Of a stretch of DNA of 64,000 bases, positions 1 through 12,751 are shown in pieces. Source of the stretch: Hofstenia miamia (Eukaryota > Xenacoelomorpha > Acoela); contig SCFE01000055.1 in the NCBI GenBank assembly GCA_004352715.1, positions 1,046,135-1,110,134 on the forward strand, read 5' to 3'. Both the position numbers and the translations under genes were made by a program. The first letter of the stretch is position 1, and every line of letters starts with the position of its first letter. Below the pieces are notes generated by a model that saw only the letters and a program-made list of their open reading frames with translations, was not told the DNA's origin and ran no database searches.

Positions 1-50
1 ATTTATTACCTTAATACAGGTCTACAAATATATTAAACAGTCAACAAAAG

Positions 51-1172
51 TCATTTATGGACTGATGAACTACAAGATGATTTGCATGATTTGCATGGAC
101 AAACAAGATAGTGTGTGCATCTAATATCAATACTAAAAGTGTAATTGAGATGTAATCTGCAAAAATCTAGGAGATTTTTTTTGACAATGCTGTAATCGTC
201 AAATAAGTTAATGTTTGTGTTTATATCAATAAAATTAGCCAAGCGAGTGATGCAATTAAAATAGAAGTAAGCTGTCTTTGATTTCTTTATTCGTGTTATT
301 TGAGATTCTGTTTTGTTATAGATGTGAAGAGTATGCGAAGATGTATATGATGGCAAAATACGACGCTTAAGTCGTTTCCTAGAAACAAATGTAGCTATAA
401 TTTCAAAAAGAGAGTCATACCAATAAGAGATATAAGACGAATTATTCACATAAAAAGAGAATAATGACATTGAGAGAGCTAAGGATAGTCCAATTGTGTT
501 AGCCTGAGAAAACGAAAATTTTGTAATTGACAAGTCATTTTGCTTAACAGGTAAAGTATTGACGAAAATGGGATTCTTTAACTCTAGTTTCATACTCAGA
601 GAAATTACAGCGTGATCAGAAATGCTTTTGTTTGGAGGCAGGTAATCTTCAACAGAAATATTATTGGAATTTGTAAAAACCAAATCCAAAATGTTGCCAC
701 TTTGATGAGTTGGAAAACTAATAAGTTGCTCCATATTGTAGTCGTTGAAAAAATTTAAGAGTAATTGATCAAAATCGTTATTAGAAATCAAATGTGACCA
801 ATCTATGAAAGGTAAATTAAAATCTCCACAGACAAGAGCAATATGTTCTTTATCTTTTAAACTATATTGGGATAATCTATTAAATGCAGTGGTACAAACA
901 GATATTATATCATTTGCTGAAGGACGATAAGTACTGTTTGATGGTGGAATGTATAAGCATATTACTAGTAGGAAATATTCGTAAAAATCTATTATAGTAG
1001 CACAAGCAAAGTTATTCATTGGGAGGTCGTCAATTGAGTAAAACTGTAGGGAATTTTTACACATTATTATATATGGAATGGTGTTAATAACTCTTCCCCC
1101 GACTATATCTTTGAGCTTTTCACACTTGAGAATCCAAATGAAGTTTACTACTGTCGGAAAGATGGTTATCAT
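51..1172 (-). pseudogene. LINE endonuclease-domain fragment (CR1/Jockey-like non-LTR retrotransposon)
   Basis: This 373-residue open frame encodes the apurinic-type endonuclease region of a non-LTR retrotransposon ORF2. It shows CGDFNLPFIDW near residue 115, a LDLVFTN motif and the catalytic ISDHAVISL (Ser-Asp-His) motif near residue 185. It aligns in order with the endonuclease part of the longer LINE at 41993-44758, so both belong to one clade but are clearly diverged. The usual N-terminal ETWL motif is missing, so the start is frame-shifted or lost. The frame stops before any reverse transcriptase; that part would lie left of the window edge. A dead copy is most likely. Confidence 0.8.
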
Positions 1173-2103
1173 CCACAGGTGCGAAGACCCAGGGAATATT
1201 CTTGGTGATCAGCATTGAGGGCTCATTAGGGGCCTGGTGTCAGTGGGTACATACCTTGCATTTTTACATAGTGGCTATAAATTTTTGTGTTGGTAAAGAT
1301 CAGGGGAAAGTGTAATGGAACAATTATGGAGGTCATTAGGTGTCAGATGTGTTATTATAAAGCCAGGCAACATAGATAATAATGCTAGTTTTCATAAAAA
1401 TATGGTATAGTAGAATTCTTTGGAAAATTTTAAGAGTCTGTTCAATATTTTCACAAACTTTATATCATCTAGATTCATTTATTTTGTGTAATAGAGGGAT
1501 TCTAATTGTCGTAAAAATGTAATTATTTTTGATGAGCAATAACTTTTACTTGAACGTAATATGAGAGCAGGCGTTTTAAAGTCTGCTTTCACGAATATTG
1601 TTGTAACAACGCAATTATATCCCTTAATCTGTTTCTTAGTATTACCCAAACCAATTAATATTAATTTCGTTAATGGTTGGCATGTTTTAAACAGCACCTG
1701 TTTAAAGCATGTTTTAAACACTGTCTGAAACAACTGTTTTTTAAAATGTTTTTTTCAAATGTATATGAAACTTTATGAAAGGCTTGTAAGTAATTTTTGG
1801 GTTTAGGCCATTCGTACTTTCATAACCGTTTTTCTACTGAAAGAACATGCGTTTTGTTTACGTCTATGATACCAAAAATGAATTTTTTGCATTTAAAACG
1901 TTTTTCTGTAAAAATACACCTTTTTGCGATTTCATTGCGTTTCAGGAAAGTTTAAATAGCATTGGTCAACATCAGCATTAAAGGTGTGCGCGGTTCCGAA
2001 TTTGGTCACCACACCAAACCTATATTGGGGCGAAGATAGAAATATGAACAAAAAAGCTGTAAATATAATGGATTTATATTATTGCTATTTTCGTTTTATT
2101 GAG
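1173..2103. other. No gene recognised upstream of the first visible SIDT exon
   Basis: AT-rich sequence with a short run of repeated gttttaaac/gtttaaagc words around 1685-1740. No exon coding for the first SIDT membrane helix or extracellular domain could be found, so those parts probably lie to the left of the window. Confidence 0.4.
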
Positions 2104-2233
2104 GACTTTAGGTCACGTCATTGATAATAACGAACCAGATGCCATACCCATTGTTGCTCCTATTACATTTTCAGCAGATGATTATGATTTATTGTCTGAC
2201 GCTAATGAAGAGGATTTGCTCTTTCGCATGAAG
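2104..2233 (+). CDS. SIDT: SIDT (SID-1 transmembrane family) exon A, end of the cytoplasmic loop
   Basis: SIDT proteins are multi-pass membrane proteins of the CREST hydrolase superfamily, linked to uptake or transport of double-stranded RNA and cholesterol. This exon reads in one frame to ADDYDLLSDANEEDLLFRMK and then meets a consensus donor (AAG|GTAAGA). An acidic DYD-rich stretch followed by a short basic end is typical of the loop between helices 1 and 2 in this family. The acceptor is taken after the pyrimidine-rich tattttcgttttattgag at 2103; a second AG nine bases downstream is possible. The exon ends in phase 0, matching exon B. Identification rests mainly on the later exons to which this one joins in frame. 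Confidence 0.7.
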
Positions 2234-2825
2234 GTAAGAATTTATATAATTAGTTTCCATCATAAGATTGGTTCTAAGTATAAGTATTTCAGTTCTACCC
2301 AAAGTCGTTGTCTCATTTGAATTCGGAGGCTTTTTGTTGAATGAATTCCTCTTATATTGTTATACTTGAAAGTATTTATAATTTTCGATTCCTTCAGAAC
2401 ATTTTCAATTTCTCCTCATGGGAGGAACAGCTAAACTCAACTATTTGTTTTTCTGTATGTATAGCGGATTTTGTAGCGTTTCAAAGGTTCGCGGCCACTA
2501 GGGATCTTAAGGTTTTGATGAAAGAGGAGACACTTTTTTATTTTTTTGTCTTATCAGATTTAGGATATTTTATTAGTTAGTAAGTTATCAGCGCTTATAT
2601 TTCTTGAAAAAAACCATTACCGATTTTAAAAATACCCCTGGAATTTCGAAATGTAAATGTACTATTTAGTTTTCGCTGTTGTTGTTATGATTTCTTATTT
2701 AAAGGAATAGCGATTCCAATTTCAAAGGCCATCGTTTATTTTTACAGTCATTTTTGCAATTAATATTAAATGACTACTTTTTATATTACTAAAATCTCAC
2801 CATTATTAACGAATTTTTGGTTTAG

Positions 2826-2899
2826 GGGAATGTGAGGGTAGCAGATTTGTCACGGATTCCTCATGCTGAACTTTCCGAAAAGTTTAACAGATTTTCCAA
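2826..2899 (+). CDS. SIDT: SIDT exon B, leading into transmembrane helix 2
   Basis: The 74-nt exon runs from an acceptor (ttttggtttag|GGG) to a donor (CAA|GTAAATA). It encodes VRVADLSRIPHAELSEKF and ends in phase 2. In SIDT proteins the matching segment has the form LxVAELSxKP and precedes helix 2. The distance from this DLS to the PVVQL of the next exon is, as recalled, the same as in vertebrate SIDT2, with no insertion or deletion. Intron A is 592 nt; the intron that follows is about 23.6 kb and contains a GPCR gene and several transposon relics. Confidence 0.75.
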
Positions 2900-3333
2900 G
2901 TAAATATATTTATTACTTAGTTAATGTTGCATTAGCCAGAAGTTTTTCAAATTCATGTAGGGGCATATTTAACTTATGCCTATGCCTTTAACTACTAGTG
3001 TCATGCATAGCAGTTTTATGAGGGTCACTTGGACTTCCGGTCACTGTGTCATCGGGGTCAACTTGAACATGGAGGTTTTGAATCACCCGTGCATGAGAAA
3101 ATCAAGCACACCACAAAAGATCAACTTAAGGACATAATCAGCTTTGAGGGTGCTGAACGCGTATGTGTTTGCGAAAACCTGATGAACTCTTTTTACCTAT
3201 ACCAATTGCAAACCAATGCCCTATTCAAAGTGTAAGATTGACCACACTGCAAAAGTTATAAAAAATTTTTTAATGAAAGTGGCGTTCATCTACTTAAGTG
3301 ATTAGATAATACACCTGACTTAAATCCTATTGA

Positions 3334-3336
<3 letters not shown>

Positions 3337-3364
<28 letters not shown>

Positions 3365-3799
3365 ACATGATTGTAAAGGTCTTGCTCGCTATTAGTTGAA
3401 CACTGTCTGAAATATATGGGCAGAGCATTTCTTATCACTATCAAAATGTTAAAGGTTGATATTGTAGACGACCTTTGCTTTCTGCAGTTAAGTTGAATGC
3501 AGGTTTTGATTCTTGTCAATGATTTTTTTAGAAAGAGCAAGTTTATGTGTTAATGGAAGAGCTTCAAAATTTCAAGTGTTCTTAAAAATATAGTGATAAA
3601 CTCTAAATATATTGAGACAAAAAGTGAAAATCAAGTTCCACTATCTCTTCAGTTATATAGTTTTCTTTTTGAAAAAACATTTCTAATGAATCATCAGTCC
3701 ATGAAATCATGAAGGAAAGGTAATAATTAACCTAAAATTTTGCTTAATGAATTTTGCAAAACTGAGAGAGAGAGAGCGGGAGGGAGAGAGAGAAAGAAC
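3337..3799. repeat. (TA)n microsatellite and imperfect (GA)n tract
   Basis: Pure TA dinucleotides at 3337-3364 and a GA/GGA-rich purine tract at 3764-3799. The stretch from 2900 to 5573 contains nothing else recognised; its short open frames are AT-rich and low in complexity. Confidence 0.85.
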
Positions 3800-5573
3800 A
3801 CATTTAAATATGAACATTTCTATAATTTTGGCGCCCTTTGCTGTAATAATCAAAGATTAAACCTAAACAAGGTAGCCTTGGCTGCAATATTGCTCAACTC
3901 CTGACTACAAAACTGCCTTTGCATATAAATGTTGTCCAAATGAATGAATTTATAAAACGTTTAATTTCAAAGGTTTATATCAAATTTATATGGGGATCTG
4001 TTCATACTTCTTGCCATCAGTAATGTTGGATTCAAGACTTATTTTTCAGCAGTTGTTAAACATTAACTCTGTTTTACAAACAAACATATCTTGCGAGTTT
4101 TTCAAAATGTCACATAGAGTGGGACGCCAATTTAACATTGCTACCTCTTTTCAATCATTTAACTTTTCTTGTCATTGGATTAAACGAGGAGTTGTTTTCA
4201 TTTACAATGCTAAATAATTGCCCTTTGGGAACTGCCTTTTTAGTTTAAACTCATCCCCTTTTAATTGTACTTTTCAAATTCTTATGATTAGTGGCATTAT
4301 ACATGTATTTTTTTAAAACTTTTCCAATTTCTTTAATTAGCCATTTGTTCATTTTATAGTGCAATTTGAATACACTTTTATTTATTTGTTTCACAATTGA
4401 TTTTGACTTTTTCAAATTTTGATGTCGTATTGTTTCTTTATCCTTTTCATACACAATATAATTTTGCTTTAGTCCTTTCTCATGCATATGTAATTTCTAC
4501 AATAAGTTTACGGGTATAACTTTTTAACTTTATTTGACCTATGCCTTTTTTGGGCCCCTCAGGCCTAGGGAAGGCGATCCTCCGCCCCCTATTTAACTCT
4601 AGATTTTGATATTAACACGAAACCTGTCACAAATATTCTCCAATCCGGTACTATCGAATTGGAATTTCCAGAAATATGATGGCATCATTATTTTTGATGA
4701 CGTCAACAAATACTGAAAAATTGCGGGGATTTTTGAACAAATTGGAGTATTGGTTTTAACTGTTGGAAATGATTGAATTCATTAATGTTCTTCATTCCTA
4801 ACTTATTAAACATAATATTCTTCGTTATTTAAAAAATTTTTTACACTAACAATCATAGAAAGTTTTGCAAAAAATGTGAAGTTTATGCATCCGGTTAAAA
4901 CACAATACCATACATAAAATGGGCAGGTATTTGGAAATTTTTTGTTAAAAGATTCTACTCCCTAATATAAGTCATCGATTCTATTAGGAATGCTCCACAA
5001 CTTTTTAAGCAATATTTAAATGGTTAATAGATGTTTGAGAGGAAATCATCACTCCCCGTGTCTAATAAGGTTAAGGAAAACATTATGAGATTTTCTCTAG
5101 AGCAGTCCTGGATTGTATTGTGATATTAAAACGAATTTTTGCGAAAATTTTCTTCAATTCAGCGTTGTCAATTTTTAAAGATGTGATGCGTCATTTTTTT
5201 TGATAATGTTAGCTAATCTAGTTTTAAAATCATTTAAATATTGGTTTTTGCTATTGGAAACGTTGGAATAAATTACAATTCAGTTCAAGATTTTTAAGTA
5301 TAATTTTGTTGCTTACCCTACTTTCCATTTGATGTTTTTGCTCTAGAGCTAGGCGGCGCCAGCCTGCTGAGCCGCCGCCGCCGAAATATTTTAGGTAAGC
5401 CATACGCCCCTCTTCCCATTAGATTCGCCACTAAAAGAATCGCAAACGAGTGGATACAACTTATGACTAATTGGTTAAGATATTGCAAAGGGGGCTCATC
5501 AATGCTAGCTGTGGAACATGCTTACGGCTAACGAGAGACATAGTTTCTTAGTCAAGTAAAACATGTACATATA

Positions 5574-6769
5574 CAGGCAACCCCGCCTAAGTCGGATCGA
5601 CTCGGACCAATGAAAATAATCCGACTTACAAGAAATCCGAGATATAGTTTTAGGGAACTTGACTTGTATTAATTACCGAGATTTACGATTCCATAACTTT
5701 TGTGCAAGCAATCTGATGGTTGTTATGAAAGAAGTTGTTTTGAAAATATTGAAAATAAACGCTGCTGGAAGAAAAAATTAATCATGTATTCTTATATCTT
5801 ACAGTATTTTTCTTTCAATACATGAATTAAACAAAAACTAAACTTAACTTTACTTACGATGCCATCAATCACGTCGTTCTATTTTTGATTACATATTTGT
5901 CATATGATGGATGTATACAACAACTTAAAGTACAACAGAAACTTATTGTTAACATCTTTTTTATCTTTGCCAACAACGGTATACAGTAGTCCAAAATATA
6001 TAATCGTAAGGTGTCGTTAGATTGAGAAATAAACCGGAAACTTTATCATTTGTTTTAATTATTCAAAAAGATGCTTTGTTAGGCCTGTGTGTGCATACAC
6101 AGATCAAGTAATCCTATATGTAGCACAAAAATCTGATTGAAACGGGTTTTAAGGATTTATATCTTTTAATTAAAATAATTGTAAGATTAAAGAACTTAGT
6201 AAGGTTTAAACATTCTTAAGCAACTTCAAATAGCTTTGGAACTTAACAGTATAAAAGAAATATTATTTTTGTATTCCTTTTTTTGACACATCACATAAAT
6301 CAGGGAGTTGTCATTTTAACATCATCTAATTTTACTGTAAAGATTACCGGACAACTTATTCAAAATATCACCCATTGACGGCACCGCACATAAACATATC
6401 TATGTTGATCTCTACATGAACTGTTTGTAGGTCAATACCATGGAGCTATGTATAGTAGCTCTATGGTCAATATCATGAGCTGCGCTGTAGTATTTCGTTA
6501 TTTTTACTACGCGATAGAAAATATTTACGCTATGCTCGAATCACGTGCAAGAAAATTTCCATCCGTCCGACTTGTTAATGAAATTTTCAATATTAATTTT
6601 GTAGCATGTACGTAGATTTCAGTCCGATTTAGAATTTATCCGACTTAGAATTGTCCGACTTAAAAATAATTGTGTATGTGTACTTATTGGAGTTTGTCTG
6701 TTCTTTATTAATAGTACGAGTTACGCGAAAATCCGACTTAGTCACACCTGACTTAGGCTGGGTTGCCTG
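5574..6769. mobile_element. Non-autonomous pogo/Tigger-like DNA transposon (1196 bp)
   Basis: The element begins CAGGCAACCCCGCCTAAGTC and ends with the inverse GACTTAGGCTGGGTTGCCTG, with TA on both sides (5572-5573 and 6770-6771), as expected of Tc1/mariner/pogo insertions. Internal AATCCGACTTA words recur near both ends. No transposase frame is present, so it would depend on an enzyme made elsewhere. The CAGGnnn start resembles pogo/Tigger termini; the exact family is an inference. Confidence 0.8.
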
Positions 6770-6771
6770 TA

Positions 6772-8280
6772 GTTCATGTACCTAAATTATATTTCTCATT
6801 GCAATTTGCATTGAACTGAGACTGCTAATTATATAAAATAGAATTAAATAATTTAATATACGTTTAGTAAAACACCTTACCTTAAACTCCCTTTTTTCCT
6901 GGGTTGTGAGGTGTATATTATACGTTTCCCACCCTGATGTACTCAAGAAGCACCAACTAAAAGTAGGAACAACAATGAAAGTTGGATTTCTTGTTTAGTG
7001 AGATGCTTTCACTTTAATTTCTAGTAAATTACTTCCCTAGTACTGGGCGGTCAACCGGTTTCGGTTGGCACCGGTACTGTTCGGGTCGACTATTTTTCGA
7101 CTGGTTTACACCTATTTTTGGGAATACAAGACATTACCAAGAATGTCTTTTGTTATGACACGAAATTTTGCAATTTAGTATATCAGTATAATATATACCT
7201 GCTCTGATTGAATGCTAGCAATGCATAAAATTTTGTCACTATCCATAGTTTTATATAATTTCATCCGTAGTTTCCATTTAATTCTATTTTAAATTCCTTT
7301 TCTAAATGGAAAACGTTTGTCATCATTGTCAATTGCCAATTTCTACCTTTAATTGTATTCATGAAATTTTAATGTCTATGAACATGGATAGTTTTTCTAT
7401 ATTTTTAATTATCTCATTAATTTCGAAGGAATGTTTGCCTCACTTCATTTTGAAAAGTATTCATCGTAATTAGTTCAATTAGTTTCAGTTGAGTTATCGC
7501 TAAGAAATCTCAAAAAAGTGTCTTTCTTTATACCTGTTTTGATGTTTTCGTTAATGTAATAATTACGCCATTATTTTTTATAATTATTGCTTTGTTATTG
7601 TTTTTCTGAATCATTTCAGATTTCAAATGTAAATCTAATCATCTGTGCATCCATTTACGTTCTTTTGCGTTTTATCAAGGCGCCCTCTAGAGCGCCTTGG
7701 TTTTATACATGTGGTCAAGTTCAACCAATAGAAATTTTAATCCAAATATAATATTAATATGTATTATATATAATAGGGCTATTCCTAAAACATTTTTTTA
7801 GTAAATTTGCAAAAGATTGGGGTCGCAAACGTGGAGAAACGATAAAATATGCTTAAAGAATACCAAAGAGAAATACTAAACGTAAAAAACGTCATACCCT
7901 CTCCATTTTGAGATTTTATAGTAATTCTAAGCAGGCCTATTTTATAAACAAAAAATGCCCGTTTTTAATTGTAATTTTGTAAAATTGTAGCAAATGTATT
8001 ATTTTTTTAAAGTGTATTAGTGCTTTAATGCTGAATTTGCTCTATCTTCCATGAGCTTAATAGCTCTCTGAGCTGCTTAATGTTACCTAAACCCCCAATA
8101 TACCAACAAGTTCTAATCTATGACATTTTAAGTATTCTTTTGCTTTTAGATAAAACACTTGTGTGTTACAAACAGTAAAAAAAATTTTCGGCATCTTTTT
8201 GTTTAACTTCGGCTCAGAATTCGGCATTATTTTTTTATTTTCGGCCTTTTTATATTAATATGCTCATGGTCTTTTAATTA

Positions 8281-8339
<59 letters not shown>

Positions 8340-9135
8340 GTTTAGCTAACAAATAAGCTTAGTAATTAAATTGTATATTTTCCGTAACAATAACAGACGC
8401 ATTGTTATACTGCTTATGGAAAATTTAAATGAAGAAAGGGCATGACAAAATTTAATAAATCGTACAAAATTTTATTATTAAAATTATTTTTATACCATTT
8501 GTCCATCATCCCACATTAAATTTCAAAAAAATATAATTTGGAATACCTCTAGTATATATATATACACCTAATTAAATTCTATTGCTTATCAATCTTGCAA
8601 CCGGGTCAGGAATTGTGACCCTGTGATCCATGAAGCAGGGATAAAATTTGACCCGGCTAGTTGACGAAACCCGGCAAAATTGGAAAATACACTACTCGAT
8701 TACACGAAATTCCCGTTTTTTGTACACGGTTTTGCAGACATTGATATGATCAACTACACATCATGCTGGTCATCACTGATATTTGCATTATCAAGACATC
8801 GTGTTTACGTTGCCTGAATATTCAGATTCGATGTAAACCGAATGAATTCACATTGACATAATACAGAAACAAACGAAAACTATTCAAAGCATACATGGTA
8901 TTTGTGTAATTCAATTATTACATTACAATCAACCGGACTTTATTACGATGAGAGCCCCTTTGTGTAATTTCAATTATTCATGTACATGAATATGATCCCA
9001 TGACTCAGTAGACCCGGTTACTCGTTTACAACTCTGTTGCATATCTCAGTTATTAATGATTCCACAAATATCTGTTAATCCTCTTTTACCAACTCGCGAA
9101 TCGTGTCTTGCTTATTCATCACTTCAAAATTCGTG
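6772..9135. other. Intronic sequence without a recognised gene; palindrome and long (TA)n
   Basis: Contains a GC-richer island at 7040-7115 with CCGGTTTCGGTTGG-type words like transposon ends, a hairpin-prone palindrome at 7676-7699 (arms CAAGGCGC/GCGCCTTG), a 52-bp (TA)n at 8286-8337 and an ACCCGG/CCGGGT-rich patch around 8600-9020. No coding potential was seen. Confidence 0.5.
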
Positions 9136-9310
9136 TTATCCCTTCGATTTTTTCACCTGTGTAAAATAATGACAATCGGGTGAAATAATGAAGTCGGGTG
9201 AATATGCTGGCTGATGTAATGGCTTAACATCTCTTTTTTCTGAAGAAGATTTGAAATGCATGCTCATATTTATGGGCAAGGTTTGTCGTGGATTAGGATG
9301 ATTGATTGTC
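9136..9310 (-). pseudogene. Mariner-type transposase trace
   Basis: On the minus strand the frame reads PLHQPAYSPDFIISPDCHYF, which resembles the YSPDLAPxDYHLF box carrying the last catalytic Asp of mariner transposases. The rest of the open frame is not recognisable and no terminal repeats were found, so this is at best a small decayed fragment. A chance match is possible. Confidence 0.45.
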
Positions 9311-9589
9311 AATAGAGTGGTTACACATGGATCGAAAATTTGTGAATTTGATATAGCTGCCCTGTCTGCAGTCTCATCTCTATTTAGCATTTCAATTTAA
9401 CACTTAAACACAACAATAGTCATCAGTTCAAACTGATTCTGCCTCATAACTTCTGTTTTCCACTCTACGATCTTACCCACCATCTTTTAGCTTTCTTGTG
9501 GCCTGGGATTCTATACTCGATAATCTTCTCGTCATCTATCATCTTTCAGTCATTATCCCACGGTGGAATACATGTAATGGCAGTCTTCC

Positions 9590-9591
<2 letters not shown>

Positions 9592-9622
<31 letters not shown>
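9592..9622. repeat. (TA)n microsatellite
   Basis: About 31 bp of pure TA. The flanks down to about 10140 show no coding signal. Confidence 0.9.
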
Positions 9623-9625
<3 letters not shown>

Positions 9626-10344
9626 GCACATATACTGGCGCTAACTCAAATTTCGCTGTATTTGTTTAATGACATTGCCTTAATTCTAATGCCTAGTTTA
9701 AGAATTCTGTTTATTAATTTTATTTAATGTGCGGTTATTTTCATAAAGGTATTCACGCACCTTTGAAATGCCGTCGTAATTTGCGATTTCATACTTAACT
9801 ACAAACTACAAACATTCCTGAGACTTTGCATTTCTTTACAACATTTTTTAGCAAATAAATTATGTCTACTGTTTCAACTCAACATCAAAACTTTATTTCT
9901 TGTTTAATTATTTGTAAGATGCTCTTTTAATACAATACGTTGTTTAATTGACTCTTTCTAACCTAGGGTTGATTTCAATTGATTTGAGTTGATTTAGAAA
10001 TCTAGGAAATGTATGTTAGTCTTAAAGTACGACGTACATACTGCATTAAATTTTCACAAATGAAAAGAATAAAGGCGATAAATTTTCCATAAAGACTCAG
10101 CATCCTACACAAGGTGTAAAGGAAATTTTTAAATACTTTAAACACCTAAGGCTACGGTTAGACTATATGAGGTGTAGAATCCCATGTAGCCTAAAGTTCA
10201 GATAATAAGGTGGCATAAAGTACTTGATGAGAGCAAAAACTGATGACAAATATTGTGTTTTCTGTAGATAGAGCGCCCAAGTTTCCATGCGCACATAGGT
10301 TTTTTCTTAGGCGTGCTACTGAGTTTTATTTTACGTAAACAAGA

Positions 10345-10870
10345 AACTATTTAATTTATGAAAATATATCGCAGAGCTTTTTTATGTCAGCGCACTAGCA
10401 ATTAAATGATCACAGCAATTAAAAAATGTCCGCTTGCTCTATTTTCGCTATGATTAATCCGTTGATAAATAAAATAGGACATACTGTTTTTAATGACGTA
10501 CGCGCACTGCTGTTAAATGTTTGATTAATTCGCATCGATGAATGATGTTGATTCATTGGGATACGAACCGCGCATTAGAATTAATAAATTATTCGTACAA
10601 GCAATTTCAAGAAAAAATTATGAAATAATAGCTTGATGAAGAGAATTTTTTTTGAAAATTGTACTGAACTACTGTAAAGATTTGAAAAATAAGGATCAAA
10701 CTATTGTTTAGCATACTATTAAAAACCAGAGCTTTTACTTTGCTTTGAACAACTGTTTCTGTGCCTGATATCAATTCTCATATTTCTAATTTAGTTAACT
10801 AGAGGCTTTGAATATATAAAATTGCCTTTTAGTTATGGCTATGGACAACTAAATAATTATTGTTCATGTG
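10345..10870 (+). repeat. Dispersed GCGCAC-rich repeat, copy 1
   Basis: This segment aligns with 55040-55420 on the same strand and with the reverse complement of about 18700-19165. Shared stretches include GAAACTATTTA, the GCGCACT words, TTGATTCATT, TAGCTT.ATGAAGAG and TATCAATTCTCATATTT. No frame is open throughout, so it is probably a non-autonomous transposon. A MITE end (GGCTACGGTTAGACTA) lies just before it at 10149. Confidence 0.7.
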
Positions 10871-11193
10871 AATATAATATATGTAAGTATATGTAACACT
10901 CACTTAAAATGGGTTTCTCCTACTTTGAATCGGGAGGAGAGACTACTCACTGCTGTAAGATACATCTATGCAGACTACCAACGAAAGATCAGCTTTTTGC
11001 TTATCTAAAAATCAATTTTCTCTCACCCCCTTATCGAATTGGTGTTCCTCACTAACTATTACAGTTTATATATTACCTATTTTGAATTATTCAGCTTGGC
11101 CCAAGCTCAATCCAGGCCCAACTAAAAATCAAAAAGTTCCAAGGTCCAAATAAAAATTCAACAAGTACCAAAAGCACTGCAGGCTCAGGTACA

Positions 11194-11227
<34 letters not shown>

Positions 11228-11535
11228 NAACTTTTTTAGGGAGGTGACCATTAAGAATCGTATATTTTGAAATGCTCCGGCATCAATTGAAAAGTCTATA
11301 TTGAATTCATATTACTCGCGAACGTTGAATCAAGATAAACAAAATCCAAAATTTTTATTAGCATTTTTACATTTGTAAAATACTTGAAATATATATATTC
11401 ATATACAGTGCTGAGGAAAAGTTGGGAATAATTGTTAAAATAAACGCTATAAACTAACTCTCAACAATTGGTTGACTTTTTGTTGCTCAGAAAAATACTA
11501 GAAACCAAGGTTATGCAACAAACTTTTTTACGTCA

Positions 11536-11576
<41 letters not shown>

Positions 11577-12751
11577 CTTATTTATTTATAAGAAACTCCT
11601 CATTTTTCTGAATATAACTGTTGATGCAATGAAATCAAGATTAATTATAATTAGGGAACTGTGTACCTTGCGTAAGCACGTGAACTTGTAATTTAGTGGA
11701 TTTCGCTGAATGAGGAAAGAGTATAATACTATTCATGACAACAAGCAATTTCTGTTGATTTGAGTTGATATCAATTTATATCGATTAGCAACAGTTTGTT
11801 GATTTGATTTTATTTGATGCGAAATTTCCATATCAACGGAACGCTGTTCTAACCACAATAGCTAAATAAGGGAAACCTATTCATCATCCTACTGACTTTT
11901 AATTTTGTAAGACTGTCATGTGTAAAAAACAAAAACATTTTCAAGTGTTTTTAGGTAGCCGTTTGTTCAGTATTATGTAAAATCTCATTTAAGCTGATTG
12001 TTTGAGACGGCATCAATTTAAGCAATTCACCACCTTTGCTGCCACTGACACCATGAATCTTCAGCTATATCACCCACCAGTCGAGCCGGTCAGTAATTAC
12101 AACCCGACCTGCAGGTTGAGTAAACATTAATTGTTACAGCTTGCCGAGAAAACAAAGTTGCGCGAATCCAATGCTACAAACTCCCAATAAATACTTCTAA
12201 TGCATGGTGATAAACTAATTAAAGGGTGGTTTTCCTACGCATATTTAGATTTCACAGTTTTTTGTATGGGAAAAATGTGCAAGTGCAGAAATACTTTTTA
12301 AATTTCTGGTTGAAGAAGCGCCATGATCCGAACCGACCCAGCCTGTATGTCCAACCGATCCGTTTCCACCGATGATATCACACTCAAAATCCAAAGCCCG
12401 CCTATAGGCTTCACTGTTGAGGTCTTTCTAAATGCTTCAGTACTTAACAAAAAATTAACATGGTTTCTTGGGTTTTCTCTTTAATTTAGTCCACATTGAA
12501 ACAATTTGAAATGTACCACAGTGTTTTAAATTCTTCTCGACATTTCGAAAAGCTATAGACAAATTATTCAATTTGCTTTTGTCATTCATATTTTTATTTA
12601 TATTATATTTATCAACAAGAAATGATTTTCTAAGTAAGTTGGAATTGTTTAATTGCGCTTTCTACTTTTTGAGCAGTTTTTAATAGCCAATCATTTCATT
12701 TGGACAATTTTCAACCAAGTTTTATAACTTATTTAACATTTATTTTTCGAA
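10871..12751. other. Intronic sequence without a recognised gene; two (TA)n tracts
   Basis: Holds (TA)n at 11197-11227, followed by an ambiguous base at 11228, and at 11539-11573. GACC/GGTC-rich patches resembling other transposon-end islands occur at 12070-12120 and 12320-12370. The 61-residue open frame at 10968-11153 has no recognisable similarity. Confidence 0.45.

Noticed and set aside
1208-1288. Possible upstream SIDT exon (hydrophobic short frame before GTAAAG)
   Set aside because: The short peptide does not resemble the family and its phase could not be tied to exon A.
2234-2320. Continuation of SIDT exon A to the stop at 2320
   Set aside because: A consensus donor at 2234 and in-phase joining to exon B fit the protein family; the extension does not.
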